NCBI GenBank assembly: GCA_023379935.1
Contig: JAMCPD010000003.1
Location: 1 to 64,000 of the forward strand
Reading direction: 5' to 3'
From: Actinomycetota bacterium
Lineage (GTDB): Bacteria > Actinomycetota > Acidimicrobiia > Acidimicrobiales > JAMCPD01
Length of the DNA: 64,000 nt
Every line of letters starts with the position of its first letter. The stretch's first letter is position 1. Below are positions 8,006-17,602 of the stretch, one piece after another. The position numbers were made by a program, and so were the translations under genes. The notes under the pieces were generated by a model. It was not told the origin of the DNA and ran no database searches. It saw only the letters and a program-made list of their open reading frames with translations.

Positions 8006-9124
8006 CTAACCTACTTGTGAACTAACTTCTATCAGTCCTTTGCGTTCAAGCAGCACCTTTAAATCATGAGGATTGCTGGCAGCAACTCGAGCAGCTTTTA
8101 GATCAATTAATCCTTGCTCAAAAAGGTTGGCAATAGACTGATCGAATGTCTGCATCCCATAGTACTCACCTTCAGCTACCATTTGAGCTATATCACTTGT
8201 TTGCAACGGGTCAAGTATACATCTTTGGATACGTCCGGTGTTGATCATTACTTCAACTGCCACTACGCGCCCTGTTCCATCCGCCCTTGGAATTAATCTT
8301 TGACAGACAATACCCCGCAAAGATCCTGCTAATGCAACCCTAATCTGTTGTTGTTGATATGGGGGGAAAAAATCTACTATACGGGTTATTGTTTCAGCAG
8401 CATCAATAGTATGTAGGGTGGAAAGTAACAGGTGTCCTGTTTCTGCCGCATTAATGGCAGTATAAACAGTCTCTGTATCACGCATCTCACCGACTAAAAT
8501 GACATCTGGATCCTGGCGCATGGCAGCACGAAGACCGCTAAGAAAGCTTTTGGTGTCAAAACCAACCTCCCTCTGATTTACAGCTGCCTTTTTATCACGA
8601 TGCAAATACTCCACAGGATCCTCAATGGTAATAATGTGACATTCTCTGGTGGTATTGATGTAATCAATCATTGCGGCTTGAGTGGTAGTTTTCCCGGTAC
8701 CCGTAGGCCCGGTTAAAAGCACCATACCTCTTTGCTCGTCCGCTAACCTACGCAATACATTAGGTAAACCAAGTTCTTCAAAATCGGGTATATCGGTTCG
8801 TACGTAACGCATAGCGATGGAAACTGACCCTCTTTGACGAAAAGCATTAACCCTAAACCGGCCAAGCCCCGCTACTCCATAGGCAAAGTCAGCTTCATGC
8901 TCTTCTTCAAATCGCTCCAGCAACTCGCCGGGCAGCATAGCTTCCATCATTGTTCTGGTATCATCAGGCCGTAAAGGTGCAAAGCCCTTCAAACGCCTTA
9001 AAGCACCGTTGACTCTAACCAACGGAGGAGAACCAACCTTTAAATGCAGGTCGGATCCGTTGATATGCGCCAAGGCATCTAATAAACGTAAAAGGTCCGA
9101 ACTCGAGCTGTCTGGTTTATCCAT
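8006..9124 (-). CDS. pilT: Type IV pilus retraction ATPase PilT (standard size)
   Basis: Pilus retraction motor, 372 residues, close to the family norm. Motifs in order: SDLHLKVGSPP near residue 34, Walker A GPTGTGKTTTQAAM near 140, Walker B VILVGEMRD, His box TGHLLSTLHTIDA, and the C-terminal MQTFDQSIANLF segment typical of PilT. It closely resembles the core of the extended PilT-like protein at 2167-3918, so the window carries two retraction-type ATPases. It sits alone, 93 bases beyond pilD on the opposite strand. ATG start. Confidence 0.93.
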   Translation of the reverse strand: MDKPDSSSSDLLRLLDALAHINGSDLHLKVGSPPLVRVNGALRRLKGFAPLRPDDTRTMMEAMLPGELLERFEEEHEADFAYGVAGLGRFRVNAFRQRGSVSIAMRYVRTDIPDFEELGLPNVLRRLADEQRGMVLLTGPTGTGKTTTQAAMIDYINTTRECHIITIEDPVEYLHRDKKAAVNQREVGFDTKSFLSGLRAAMRQDPDVILVGEMRDTETVYTAINAAETGHLLLSTLHTIDAAETITRIVDFFPPYQQQQIRVALAGSLRGIVCQRLIPRADGTGRVVAVEVMINTGRIQRCILDPLQTSDIAQMVAEGEYYGMQTFDQSIANLFEQGLIDLKAARVAASNPHDLKVLLERKGLIEVSSQVG

Positions 9125-9187
9125 GAAAAGTATATTATCAGAAATTAAATAATTATGTTAAAAAATAAACAATCAAATAGATATCGA

Positions 9188-12028
9188 TTACTCATACCAT
9201 CCTTCTACATCTATAACTACATCCGTCGATCCGGCCCCACCATTATAAATTTGAACTTTGCCATCTTGGCTTAGCGGAACCAGTACCGTTTCGGCTACCG
9301 TCTGTCCTTTTGTCCAATTGGAATTTGAAGCCAACGGTATCGGATATCCATCGGGGCATATGGTGATATAGCCCGAATCAGTGCCGTTGGTAACCGTAAC
9401 ATTCAATAAAACCGCTTTGGCGGATACCGGAATACCATTCTGGCCGGCCACGTCTACAATAAAAATACTCCATGGGCCAAGTGTATGTCCGCTGCAACTA
9501 TCATCAATACCAGAGACAGAGGTTGAACGAGTATCGCATATCCTGCTCGGAGACACCCCGGTAAACAGCAAAGCTGACGTTTGCAAACCGCCATCAGTAG
9601 TGGTTGAACCCGATGTGGTGCCAGAAACAGTTGGCGTGCTCCCCACATACCATCCAAGCACATCAACCACTAAATCAACAGAACCGGATGAACCATTATA
9701 AACAGATATTTCGCCTCCCGTTGATAACGCCACGCTCACGATATCAGAAACTGTTTGTCCCTCAGCCCAGTTCAACACAGAAGCTAACGGTTTGGGGGAA
9801 CCACCGGGCCATACTGTCAAAAAGCCGGACGATAAAGGATTAACTGCCACTATGTTTGCCACTACACCGACAGCATCAGTCGGGATACCCCCAACCCCGG
9901 CTACATCAATCCCAAGCGAACTATACGGTGTTAGCTCTTGATTAGAATAGGGGTAACCGGAGTTTAAACGCGTATCTGCAATACGTATAGGGGATGTAAC
10001 AACCTGTTGTTCCGCCAAGGCGGTGGTTCCATATCCGCTGACATCAACTACCACATTTACAGAACCATGAGAACCATTGTAAATGGAGACTTGTCCTCCT
10101 TCCCCCAAAGCTACATCCAATGTGTTTGCAACTGTTTGCCCCTCAGCCCAGTTCAACACAGAAGCCAATGGTTTGGGGGATCCGCTAGGCCATACTGTCA
10201 AAAAACCGGATGATAAAGGATTAACTACGGTAAGGGTTAAAATTGCAGAAACTGCTGTAGAGGGAACACCTGAAGTACTGCCATCGACAGGGAATGTCCC
10301 CGCTACCTTTACATCTAAACTTGTATTGGGCAATAAAGTCTGTCCGGAATAAGGTTGACCGGACTTGAAGCGGGTATCACATATCCTATAGGGGACAGAT
10401 AAAACTTCACTAATACCTGATACCGTCTCAGCGGGCGAAGGAATGACATAAGTAAATCCTCCGGTGAAACTCGCAATCCCCCCTACGGACACCACTGTAA
10501 TGGATACATTGATTTGACTGCCCGGACTGAGGTTTGAAGTTCCGGGGTTTGAAGTTCCGGGGTTTGAAGTTCCGGAAGTATTGCCGTAACCAAGGGATGT
10601 GAGCGGTGCCGGAGGAACAGTAACAGTAAGTGTACTTACGGAATCAACTACTGTAGATCCAAAAGCACCAAAAGTGCAACCTGAGGTTGTACCGCCAAAA
10701 CACACTTGCGTTCCCGGATAGAAATTGCTGCCCTGTATGGTAATTGTCGCACCTCCGGTACTGTAATCGGTTGTCGAAGACACTGAAGTGACTGTTGGCG
10801 GTCCGACATAGGTGAAAACGGAGCCGGTTGTAGGTGATGAGGTACCGCTTGGTGTGGTTACGCTAACCTGAACTTTTACGGGCGACAAAGAAGGCGGAAC
10901 GCTGACCAGTAGCTGATTGGAAGACACGACTTCTACGCTATTGGAATATTGGGAACCAAAATCAACAGTTGTCGCGTCGGCAACAAAGTCTGAACCGTTA
11001 ACAGTTACCTGCTCACCGGCTGACAATGGGCCAATGTCGGGCACTATGGATACTACAGTTGGAACCCCCGAAGGTGACGACAGAACACCGGCACCATCGA
11101 CAACAGCTTGATTCCATGTATATACTAAGGGTGGAATGTTGCCGGCTATAGCGGTAAAAATTGCGGTAAAATTGCCAGCGGGATCGCCCGGCATATTGGG
11201 TTGAGATGCCCCTGCTCCCATCACCAAAGTAACTGGCATAGAAGCGGTATAGGTCAATGGTGCATATGGTGTCGCGGTTATTTCATTCGTGTAAGCGGGG
11301 TAAACTGCCAGAATATTGTCTCTGTGTCCCCAACACCCTGATGCAGCTGGTGCGCTACAGTCAATATTGGCAGTATCTCCGCTACCTCCCCAACCATCGT
11401 TATACATCCACTCATAGTCTGCATCAAGAAAGTTCTCCATTCCACCAGCAGCGATAGACAGCCCACCTCCCCAAAACTCAGTTGTTGAGTTAGGAGCAGG
11501 GAACCAGGCAAAGTAGGTCCCTCCTCCAAAAGAGAAGTTGCTCGGTAGCGCTGGATCGCCCCAATAACCCGCAGGCTCTCCAGAAGGAGCGGCACCGGCT
11601 TGTGCAAGAGAATCAAGTGAAGCGACGAGACCGACAAAAGGTGGCAGTCCTCTCGTCACACGCTCAAGATTTAAAACTATAAACAGCTGTTCTTCTTGAG
11701 TAAGGTCGGCCCAGTTGTAAGGAAGATTGATTGGCCCAACTCCTTCTTGTGCCATTGCATTATCAATAGCTTGCAGCACTTGGGCTATACAAGAAGACGA
11801 GTAAAAAGCTGCTGAGTTTGTTTCGCTCCAACCGAGCGTGCAAGGACTGGATGATGACCAATAGTCGGGGTTGGGCGGCCATATGTTGGCAGCCGGCTTA
11901 TTGGGTGGGACTATGCCCAAATGAGGATACGGATAAGAGATAACAGTATTCGCACGAAAAGTCCCGGGTATAACAACAGACAAGATAAGCAATATGATGA
12001 ACGACAGCAGTTTACTGCAGGTAGACAT
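9188..12028 (-). CDS. Large secreted CAP-domain protein with TIG and repeated C-terminal domains
   Basis: Predicted exported protein of 946 residues. An N-terminal signal segment (LLSFIILLILSVVIPG) is followed by a CAP/SCP-like region (about 110-280) with LNLERVTRGLPPF and the family-typical GCWGHRDNIL. Two IPT/TIG immunoglobulin-like domains follow (about 315-410 and 412-535). Three related domains of about 120-130 residues end the protein, each opening with a variant of (R)I(C/A)DTR and including PLAS.L.W..GQTV and a .V.IYNG..GSV(N/D)VVVDV strand. Two of these share long near-identical DNA. A GTSNP triple repeat marks the TIG-repeat junction. Likely a surface or matrix protein; no catalytic function can be assigned. 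The pilus context is suggestive only. Confidence 0.8.
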   Translation of the reverse strand: MSTCSKLLSFIILLILSVVIPGTFRANTVISYPYPHLGIVPPNKPAANIWPPNPDYWSSSSPCTLGWSETNSAAFYSSSCIAQVLQAIDNAMAQEGVGPINLPYNWADLTQEEQLFIVLNLERVTRGLPPFVGLVASLDSLAQAGAAPSGEPAGYWGDPALPSNFSFGGGTYFAWFPAPNSTTEFWGGGLSIAAGGMENFLDADYEWMYNDGWGGSGDTANIDCSAPAASGCWGHRDNILAVYPAYTNEITATPYAPLTYTASMPVTLVMGAGASQPNMPGDPAGNFTAIFTAIAGNIPPLVYTWNQAVVDGAGVLSSPSGVPTVVSIVPDIGPLSAGEQVTVNGSDFVADATTVDFGSQYSNSVEVVSSNQLLVSVPPSLSPVKVQVSVTTPSGTSSPTTGSVFTYVGPPTVTSVSSTTDYSTGGATITIQGSNFYPGTQVCFGGTTSGCTFGAFGSTVVDSVSTLTVTVPPAPLTSLGYGNTSGTSNPGTSNPGTSNLSPGSQINVSITVVSVGGIASFTGGFTYVIPSPAETVSGISEVLSVPYRICDTRFKSGQPYSGQTLLPNTSLDVKVAGTFPVDGSTSGVPSTAVSAILTLTVVNPLSSGFLTVWPSGSPKPLASVLNWAEGQTVANTLDVALGEGGQVSIYNGSHGSVNVVVDVSGYGTTALAEQQVVTSPIRIADTRLNSGYPYSNQELTPYSSLGIDVAGVGGIPTDAVGVVANIVAVNPLSSGFLTVWPGGSPKPLASVLNWAEGQTVSDIVSVALSTGGEISVYNGSSGSVDLVVDVLGWYVGSTPTVSGTTSGSTTTDGGLQTSALLFTGVSPSRICDTRSTSVSGIDDSCSGHTLGPWSIFIVDVAGQNGIPVSAKAVLLNVTVTNGTDSGYITICPDGYPIPLASNSNWTKGQTVAETVLVPLSQDGKVQIYNGGAGSTDVVIDVEGWYE
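10531..10575. repeat. 15-nt triple tandem repeat in the CAP/TIG gene
   Basis: Three perfect copies of GGTTTGAAGTTCCGG encode three consecutive PGTSN pentapeptides inside the second TIG domain region. Confidence 0.95.
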
Positions 12029-12217
12029 AACAGCTCACAAAGATAGAGTATATACCACTTAGATCATCCAAGAAAATAAATCAATAATCGTACAAGGACT
12101 CTTTCAAGAGCTATAACTATATACGTCTTAGCCATATCCTGGCACTTTTGGTATATGCAGTTGTATTTGAATTGAACGGAGATATCAAAAAGACCGGCAA
12201 CGGGCTTTCAGTGTCGC

Positions 12218-12850
12218 CTAAATGCCGTCCAGGTGGGATGAACTATCACCGACTTGGGAAGACTTTCCCTGTTCACGTTTTGACTTGAAACGCATATAAA
12301 GAAATCCGATTAGCAAAAGAACTACTATAACAGCTACGATATCTGTAACCTGTCCGAAAACATTGGCGATTGCATGCCAGTTGCTGCCAACTTCATAACC
12401 TCCAATCGCAAGTGCACCCGACCACAGAAAACTACCCAACAATGTATATACGCCAAATCGTATAGGCTCCATCTCAGCCATACCAGCAGGGAGTGATATA
12501 AAGGTACGTACTACAGGCAGTATGCGACTAAAAAACACAGTTGGTTCCCCGAAGCGGCGGAACCATCGTTCGGATCTGTCCAGGTCCTCTTTTTTCAAAA
12601 GTACCCAACTTCCAAACCGCTCGACCAATAAGCGCCCCCCTGTTCGCCCAATACCCCACGCTATGTAGCTGCCTAGAAGATTCCCGAAAGCCCCGAGTAG
12701 TATCACGGCTAGAAGATTCAGGTGGCCGGTCGCCGCCATCGCACCGGCAAAAGGCATAGTAACCTCAGATGGAATCGGTATCAAGCATGACTCAGCCGTC
12801 ATTATTAAAAATACCGCCAAGTAACCTGTTGTGGTAGCTAAATGTTGCAT
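12218..12850 (-). CDS. DedA-family membrane protein
   Basis: DedA/SNARE-associated family integral membrane protein, 210 residues, normal length. Family hallmarks are the N-terminal ESCLIPIPSEVTMPFAG segment, GNLLGSYIAWGIGR, and FFSRILPVVRTFISLPAG, which carries the conserved F-x-R-x-(L/I)-P-x-x-R motif. DedA proteins are linked to lipid carrier recycling and membrane homeostasis; the exact substrate is unknown. ATG start. It lies alone between the CAP protein and the tRNA gene. Confidence 0.9.
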   Translation of the reverse strand: MQHLATTTGYLAVFLIMTAESCLIPIPSEVTMPFAGAMAATGHLNLLAVILLGAFGNLLGSYIAWGIGRTGGRLLVERFGSWVLLKKEDLDRSERWFRRFGEPTVFFSRILPVVRTFISLPAGMAEMEPIRFGVYTLLGSFLWSGALAIGGYEVGSNWHAIANVFGQVTDIVAVIVVLLLIGFLYMRFKSKREQGKSSQVGDSSSHLDGI

Positions 12851-12995
12851 ATCTGTATATGTTTAGCGCATTTTGAGGGTTGGTGGGTACGCAGATAAGA
12901 AAAATCTGAGAGGTTGGCAAGAATAGATTCGACTAAAGATACCTACTGTTCGCTAAAAACCTCACAAAAGGTGGATTAAACTGGAATGTTTGAAC

Positions 12996-13073
12996 TGGTC
13001 GGGCCGGCGGGATTTGAACCCGCGACCTCTTGACCCCCAGTCAAGCGCGCTGACCAAGCTACGCCACGGCCCG
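12996..13073 (-). tRNA. tRNA-Pro (anticodon GGG)
   Basis: The minus strand folds as a complete tRNA. The acceptor stem CGGGCCG/CGGCCCG is a perfect 7 bp, the anticodon arm is CTTGA-CTGGGGG-TCAAG with anticodon GGG, and the T arm contains GGTTCAAATCC. The discriminator A is followed by an encoded CCA. It reads CCC proline codons. The zinc-ribbon gene ends 38 bases upstream. Confidence 0.97.
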
Positions 13074-13111
13074 TAACTTCATACTTTACAACCACTATAC
13101 ATCTTAAACAG

Positions 13112-13309
13112 TTAAAGATGATGAACCAGCCAAGTAATTCCCTGATAAGCCCTCCAACCCAAATAGGAGCAAGTTCCTATAAGTAAAACCTTGAAGTGCC
13201 AAGGCGCCTTCCGTTTTGATGCAAGCAACTCACCACACGCGGGACATTCTCTATTTTCCTTTAGTTCTTCTTCCTCATAAAGCTTGTTACACTCTTTACA
13301 CCATGGCAT
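13112..13309 (-). CDS. Small zinc-ribbon membrane protein
   Basis: A 65-residue protein with an N-terminal zinc ribbon (CKEC near residue 4 and CPAC near 22) and a C-terminal hydrophobic segment (FKVLLIGTCSYLGWRAYQGITWLV) that could span the membrane once. The regular cysteine pairs support a real gene. Function unknown; similar ribbon-plus-helix proteins are common and poorly characterised. It precedes the tRNA-Pro gene on the same strand. Confidence 0.6.
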   Translation of the reverse strand: MPWCKECNKLYEEEELKENRECPACGELLASKRKAPWHFKVLLIGTCSYLGWRAYQGITWLVHHL

Positions 13310-13436
13310 GATATAGGGATAAAGCTAACATAGATCGGCATTAAAGTTTAAAAGTTTAATTAAATTTTTTCTCCTAAATACGCTGGGAGTATAGCGAGAA
13401 AACCGGTTGAAACAACCGAAAACTGATCAGAAATAC

Positions 13437-13465
13437 TTGACAAAGTACACCAACTTTACTAAAAA
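13437..13465 (+). promoter_or_regulatory. Possible promoter of the Rpf-like gene
   Basis: A perfect TTGACA is followed after 17 bases by TAAAAA, about 75 bases before the GTG start. Two short hairpins (CGCT/AGCG and CGGTT/AACCG) lie just upstream. I found no match to the c-di-AMP (ydaO) riboswitch that precedes rpf genes in other actinobacteria. Confidence 0.3.
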
Positions 13466-13539
13466 AGGTACTTTCGTATCGTATACCCAATACCAAGCTG
13501 ATGCCCAAGGATTTCCAAACGACCTCAAGGAGGTGAAAG

Positions 13540-14322
13540 GTGCGAAAACAACAACTACAAAAACAGGGTTTGCAAAGGCAGACACTACAGAAACAGAAAC
13601 TGTTAAAACAGCGGCAGAAAAAGGCTTATGTGTTGGCCGGCTTTACAGTTAGTGCAGCTATTTTGTTTGGCGGGCTCGTAAATGACGCCACTGCGCATAA
13701 CCCCATCCCTCATAACTTGCCTAACAACCACGATCAAATGTCGCCGGTTTCGTCAACAACTCCATTGGCACTATCTTGGCAGATAATCAGCCCCCACTCT
13801 CCCATATCCAAAGCGCTCGGGAAAGATCCCAATTACTCTTTTGGGTATCGGCTGGGAAAATACAACTCGGGAAAATACAACTCGGGAAAATATTCATGGC
13901 AAACGGAGTTGCTTCTACCGGTATACCAACCGCCCGCTCAACCAACCCCTACCCTCCCCTCCCCTCCTCCACCCGCTGTCACCTCAACAACCATCCCACC
14001 TTCGCCACCGCCACCTGCGACCCCTCCCCCTCCTCCACCCGCTATCGCACCGCAAGTTCCCGCCCACACTAACTCTGCAACTCCTACCCAAGGTATATTG
14101 CAACAGTTAGCTTTGTGCGAGTCGGGTGGAAACTACCAAGCCGATACCGGAAACGGCTACTACGGCGCATACCAGTTCACCATAGCAACTTGGCAAGCAC
14201 TCGGCTACCAGGGGATCCCAAGCCAGGCACCTGCGGCTCTACAAAATCAAGCCGCACAAAGGCTTCAAAGTGAGCAAGGTTGGACAGCTTGGCCTGCTTG
14301 TGCCGCTCAACTGGGTCTTTAA
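13540..14322 (+). CDS. Resuscitation-promoting-factor-like transglycosylase
   Basis: Secreted peptidoglycan-cleaving protein of the actinobacterial Rpf/transglycosylase-like family, 260 residues. A Gln/Lys-rich start is followed by a signal segment (VLAGFTVSAAILFGG), a tandem GKYNS repeat, a proline-rich linker (about 130-180), and a C-terminal ~75-residue lysozyme-like domain. That domain has ALCESGGNY with the expected catalytic Glu, YYGAYQFTIATWQALG and the terminal WPAC. Such enzymes act on the wall during regrowth. The GTG start is set by an excellent AAGGAGGTG Shine-Dalgarno 5-6 bases upstream. The overlapping frame from 13407 is judged a shadow. Confidence 0.9.
   Translation: MRKQQLQKQGLQRQTLQKQKLLKQRQKKAYVLAGFTVSAAILFGGLVNDATAHNPIPHNLPNNHDQMSPVSSTTPLALSWQIISPHSPISKALGKDPNYSFGYRLGKYNSGKYNSGKYSWQTELLLPVYQPPAQPTPTLPSPPPPAVTSTTIPPSPPPPATPPPPPPAIAPQVPAHTNSATPTQGILQQLALCESGGNYQADTGNGYYGAYQFTIATWQALGYQGIPSQAPAALQNQAAQRLQSEQGWTAWPACAAQLGL
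13854..13893. repeat. 15-nt tandem repeat (2.6 copies) in the Rpf-like gene
   Basis: Copies of GGGAAAATACAACTC repeat twice in full and once in part, encoding GKYNSGKYNSGKY upstream of the proline-rich linker. Confidence 0.95.
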
Positions 14323-14533
14323 CGGTAAAAACTGTTGCCTTTGAACAATAAACGACCCGGTAACGCTGTTCTGATAATATCTAAATAATCAGCTCAGCAA
14401 CCTGGTCTAACCGATTATCTGGGTGAAGTCAAGGTTCGAATGTGCCGGCGGTATGACAGTTTGGTAAACTTCACAATGAAACTTGTATGACTGCCCTTGA
14501 CGCGACAAACATAGATCATAAGAAAGGTTTAAT

Positions 14534-16339
14534 GTGTTTAACAAAATCCTTATAGCCAACAGAGGTGAAATAGCAGTAAGAACTATACGTACCTGCAAAG
14601 ATATGGGTATAGAAACGGTTGCTGTATATTCAGAACTGGATGTAAACGCTCAACACGTTCAACTGGCTGATGAAGCTTATGCACTTGGGGGGAAAACAGC
14701 CGCAACCAGTTATTTAAATACCCAATCCATACTTGAGATACTAAAGAAAAGCAAGGCTCAAGCTTTACATCCCGGTTATGGATTTTTTTCTGAAAATGCT
14801 TCGTTTGCTGCCGACATCGAAAAGGCGGGAGTTACATTTATAGGTCCGCCCCCAAAAGCAATCCAAATCATGGGAGACAAAGTGAGCTCGCGCCATGCTG
14901 CCCGCGAAGCCGGCGTACAAGGTGTACCCGGAACTGAAAAAACTATCAATACCGAACAGGAAATTGTTGAGTTTGGAAACCAGTTTGGATGGCCGGTTGC
15001 CATCAAAGCTGCATTCGGGGGCGGAGGTAAGGGAATGAGGATAGTAGCTGAACCGCAGGAGGCACAAGAAGCATTGGACTCGGCGCGACGGGAAGCGGAT
15101 GCTTACTTCGGCAATGCGGATGTGTATTTAGAACGCTACTTGACGGCTCCCAGACATATAGAGATCCAAGTTATTGCAGACACTCATGGCAACAAGTTTT
15201 GGCTGGGGGAAAGGGACTGTTCATGTCAACGGCGTCATCAAAAGCTCGTAGAAGAAAGTCCGGCCGGTAGACTTAGTGATGAAACCCGCCATGCTATGGG
15301 GGATGCTGCACTCAAAATAGTCCAGGCATGCGGCTATTACAATGCCGGGACTGTAGAGTTTCTTTACGATCAGGGACAGTTTTATTTTCTGGAAATGAAT
15401 ACCCGTCTACAAGTAGAACATCCCGTGACCGAACTTGTAACAGGCCTTGACTTAGTGGAGCTGCAAATCAGAATTGCGGCGGGGGAAAGATTGGATCTGG
15501 ACCAAAATGCAATACGTGGGAAAGGACATGCCATTGAATGTCGCATCAATGCCGAAGATCCGACAGACGGTCAGTTTCTGCCATCTCCGGGAACTATTAC
15601 AACATTGCGGTTGCCGTCAGGGCCGGGTGTTCGAGTCGACAGCGGTTATGAACAGGGAGATACGATAAGCCAGTTTTACGATAATTTACTGGCCAAAGTA
15701 GTTACTTGGGGCCCCGATCGTGAAACTGCCCGCAAACGTATGTTGAGGGCACTTTCGGAAATGCAAGTAAAAGGTGTCTTTACCAACATTCCAGCCCAAG
15801 TAGCCATACTGTCCCATGCTGACTTTATTCAATCAAACCACTGGACAACATGGGTAGAGCAAAAACTGGACCTCAGTTCAAAAAACATCAACACCCAACC
15901 TGTTGTGAAAACAGATAACACTGCTGAGCAACTCAGCACCCAAGAAGTAGTGGCTGAAGTGAACGGCCGTCGTTTTAACGTAAAGTTGTGGCTTGATGAG
16001 GCTCAATCCGCTTCAGAAACTGCCGGGAAAACATTGAGATCAATCACTGCCAAGGCAACGACATCTTCCGTTTCATCTAAGCGCACTCGACCAAGGCATA
16101 AGGAAAACCCAACACCACAAGGAATTCCCGGAGCAATCAGCATTCCCATGCAGGGAACCATAGTCAAAATAATGGTTGAAGCAGATGATGAGGTAGAAGC
16201 AGGACAAACCATCTGTGTATTAGAAGCAATGAAGATGGAAAATATGATAACAACTGACAGAGCGGGAAAGATCAGTGAGATAAGGGTGTCTGCCGGAGAC
16301 ACCGTAGGTCCTGGCGATATAGTTGCAATAGTAAATTGA
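14534..16339 (+). CDS. Acyl-CoA carboxylase alpha subunit (biotin carboxylase + BCCP)
   Basis: Biotin-dependent acetyl/propionyl-CoA carboxylase subunit, 601 residues, the usual size for actinobacterial AccA-type fusions. The biotin carboxylase N-terminus is KILIANRGEIAVR. The ATP-grasp glycine-rich loop AFGGGGKGMR and the CSCQRRHQKLVEESPA segment follow. The C-terminal ~75 residues form a biotinyl carrier domain with the biotinylated lysine in EAMKMEN. It supplies carboxybiotin to a separate carboxyltransferase not present in the window. GTG start preceded by GAAAGG. Its stop overlaps the start of the M20 gene by 4 bases, so they are translationally linked. Confidence 0.95.
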   Translation: MFNKILIANRGEIAVRTIRTCKDMGIETVAVYSELDVNAQHVQLADEAYALGGKTAATSYLNTQSILEILKKSKAQALHPGYGFFSENASFAADIEKAGVTFIGPPPKAIQIMGDKVSSRHAAREAGVQGVPGTEKTINTEQEIVEFGNQFGWPVAIKAAFGGGGKGMRIVAEPQEAQEALDSARREADAYFGNADVYLERYLTAPRHIEIQVIADTHGNKFWLGERDCSCQRRHQKLVEESPAGRLSDETRHAMGDAALKIVQACGYYNAGTVEFLYDQGQFYFLEMNTRLQVEHPVTELVTGLDLVELQIRIAAGERLDLDQNAIRGKGHAIECRINAEDPTDGQFLPSPGTITTLRLPSGPGVRVDSGYEQGDTISQFYDNLLAKVVTWGPDRETARKRMLRALSEMQVKGVFTNIPAQVAILSHADFIQSNHWTTWVEQKLDLSSKNINTQPVVKTDNTAEQLSTQEVVAEVNGRRFNVKLWLDEAQSASETAGKTLRSITAKATTSSVSSKRTRPRHKENPTPQGIPGAISIPMQGTIVKIMVEADDEVEAGQTICVLEAMKMENMITTDRAGKISEIRVSAGDTVGPGDIVAIVN

Positions 16340-17565
16340 GCATACCAACCAAGTTATCCAACAAAACATCAAAAACTTTTAAACTCAAAGCCGATATTGA
16401 CAATACAGTTCAACAGAATAAAAACCATTTAATAACCATCAGTCACAAGATTCATGCCCACCCCGAACTTGGCTTTGAGGAGAAGCTGGCTGCTAAGTTG
16501 GTTTCAGAATATCTGGCTGAAACAGGTTTTACCGTCAAAAAACCGGCATATGGGCTTGAAACAGCCATAGAGGCAACCTTTGGGTCTGGGGACATGGTTG
16601 TAGCCATATGCGCTGAATACGATTGCCTGCCTGAGATAGGCCATGCTTGTGGTCATAATATAATAGCTGCCACAGCATTAGGAGCTGCAACGGCTTTGGC
16701 GCAGGTGGCCAAAGAGCTTGGTATAACAGTCAAAGTACTGGGAACTCCGGGAGAAGAAGGAGGTGGGGGTAAGATAATAATGTTACAACGCGGGGCTTTT
16801 GAAGATGTCTCCGTTGCCATGATGGTACATCCATGGCCTGTTGATACCTTACAACTAAACTGTTTGGCGGTTGAACATTTCGAAGTACACTACATGGGAC
16901 GTCAAGCCCATGCATCGGCATTTCCCTGGCAAGGGATAAACGCAGCCGACGCCTTCGTCGTAGCTCAAGTAGCTTTGGGACTGTTACGTCAACATTTAGA
17001 GCCTGGACACCAAATCCATGGAGTGGTACTAAAAGGCGGGGAAGCTGCCAACGTAATCCCCGAACATGCTTTTGGACGGTTTATGATAAGAACACCCGAT
17101 ATCAAAGAGTTGGAGGACCTAAGACAAAAAGTACGCAACTGCTTCAAAGCGGGAGCGCTGGCAACAAAGTGTAAACTGAAAATAAAATCTTTAGGGCCTA
17201 TATACTCTCAATTTGTTGCCGACTCTGAGATACTGGAGATTTACAAGCTCAACTCTCAAAAGCTGGGAAGGTCGTTTACGAATGCGGACAGTTTGAATAG
17301 CCCGGACAATACCCAAAAATGTGTAACCTCCCCAACTATCTCTACCGATATGGCAAACGTATCACTTGTTGTTCCGGCGATCCATCCTATGATTGGAATC
17401 AACTCTTTGCCTTCGCGCAACCATGAACCCGGGTTTGCCGCCGCAGCTGTCAGTCCCCATGCTGACAGAGCAGTTATTGATGGTGCTACAGCATTGGCTT
17501 GGACGGCAGTAGACCTTGCAACCACACCAAAAATCCGGAAGAGATTAACACGGCATGTTGGCTGA
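16336..17565 (+). CDS. M20 family amidohydrolase/peptidase
   Basis: Metal-dependent amidohydrolase of the M20D type (aminoacylase / p-aminobenzoyl-glutamate hydrolase-like), 409 residues. Conserved pieces are HKIHAHPELGFEE, AEYDCLPEIGHACGHN (metal ligands), GTPGEEGGGGK (catalytic Glu) and the dimerisation-domain histidine in MGRQAHASAFPW. The substrate is probably an N-acyl or p-aminobenzoyl amino acid but cannot be told. The TTG start overlaps the stop of the carboxylase gene by 4 bases, so the two form an operon. Confidence 0.88.
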   Translation: MSIPTKLSNKTSKTFKLKADIDNTVQQNKNHLITISHKIHAHPELGFEEKLAAKLVSEYLAETGFTVKKPAYGLETAIEATFGSGDMVVAICAEYDCLPEIGHACGHNIIAATALGAATALAQVAKELGITVKVLGTPGEEGGGGKIIMLQRGAFEDVSVAMMVHPWPVDTLQLNCLAVEHFEVHYMGRQAHASAFPWQGINAADAFVVAQVALGLLRQHLEPGHQIHGVVLKGGEAANVIPEHAFGRFMIRTPDIKELEDLRQKVRNCFKAGALATKCKLKIKSLGPIYSQFVADSEILEIYKLNSQKLGRSFTNADSLNSPDNTQKCVTSPTISTDMANVSLVVPAIHPMIGINSLPSRNHEPGFAAAAVSPHADRAVIDGATALAWTAVDLATTPKIRKRLTRHVG

Positions 17566-17602
17566 CGTCTAAAAATATACCTATGTCGGCTAAAACAGCA
17601 TC

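Noticed and set aside
13310-13539. c-di-AMP (ydaO) riboswitch before the Rpf-like gene
   Set aside because: Such elements precede rpf genes in other actinobacteria, but the conserved segments are not seen here, only two short hairpins.
13407-13652. 81-aa ORF upstream of and overlapping the Rpf-like gene
   Set aside because: It overlaps the strongly supported Rpf-like start in another frame, has no Shine-Dalgarno and is low-complexity Lys/Thr-rich sequence arising from the Gln/Lys-coding region.
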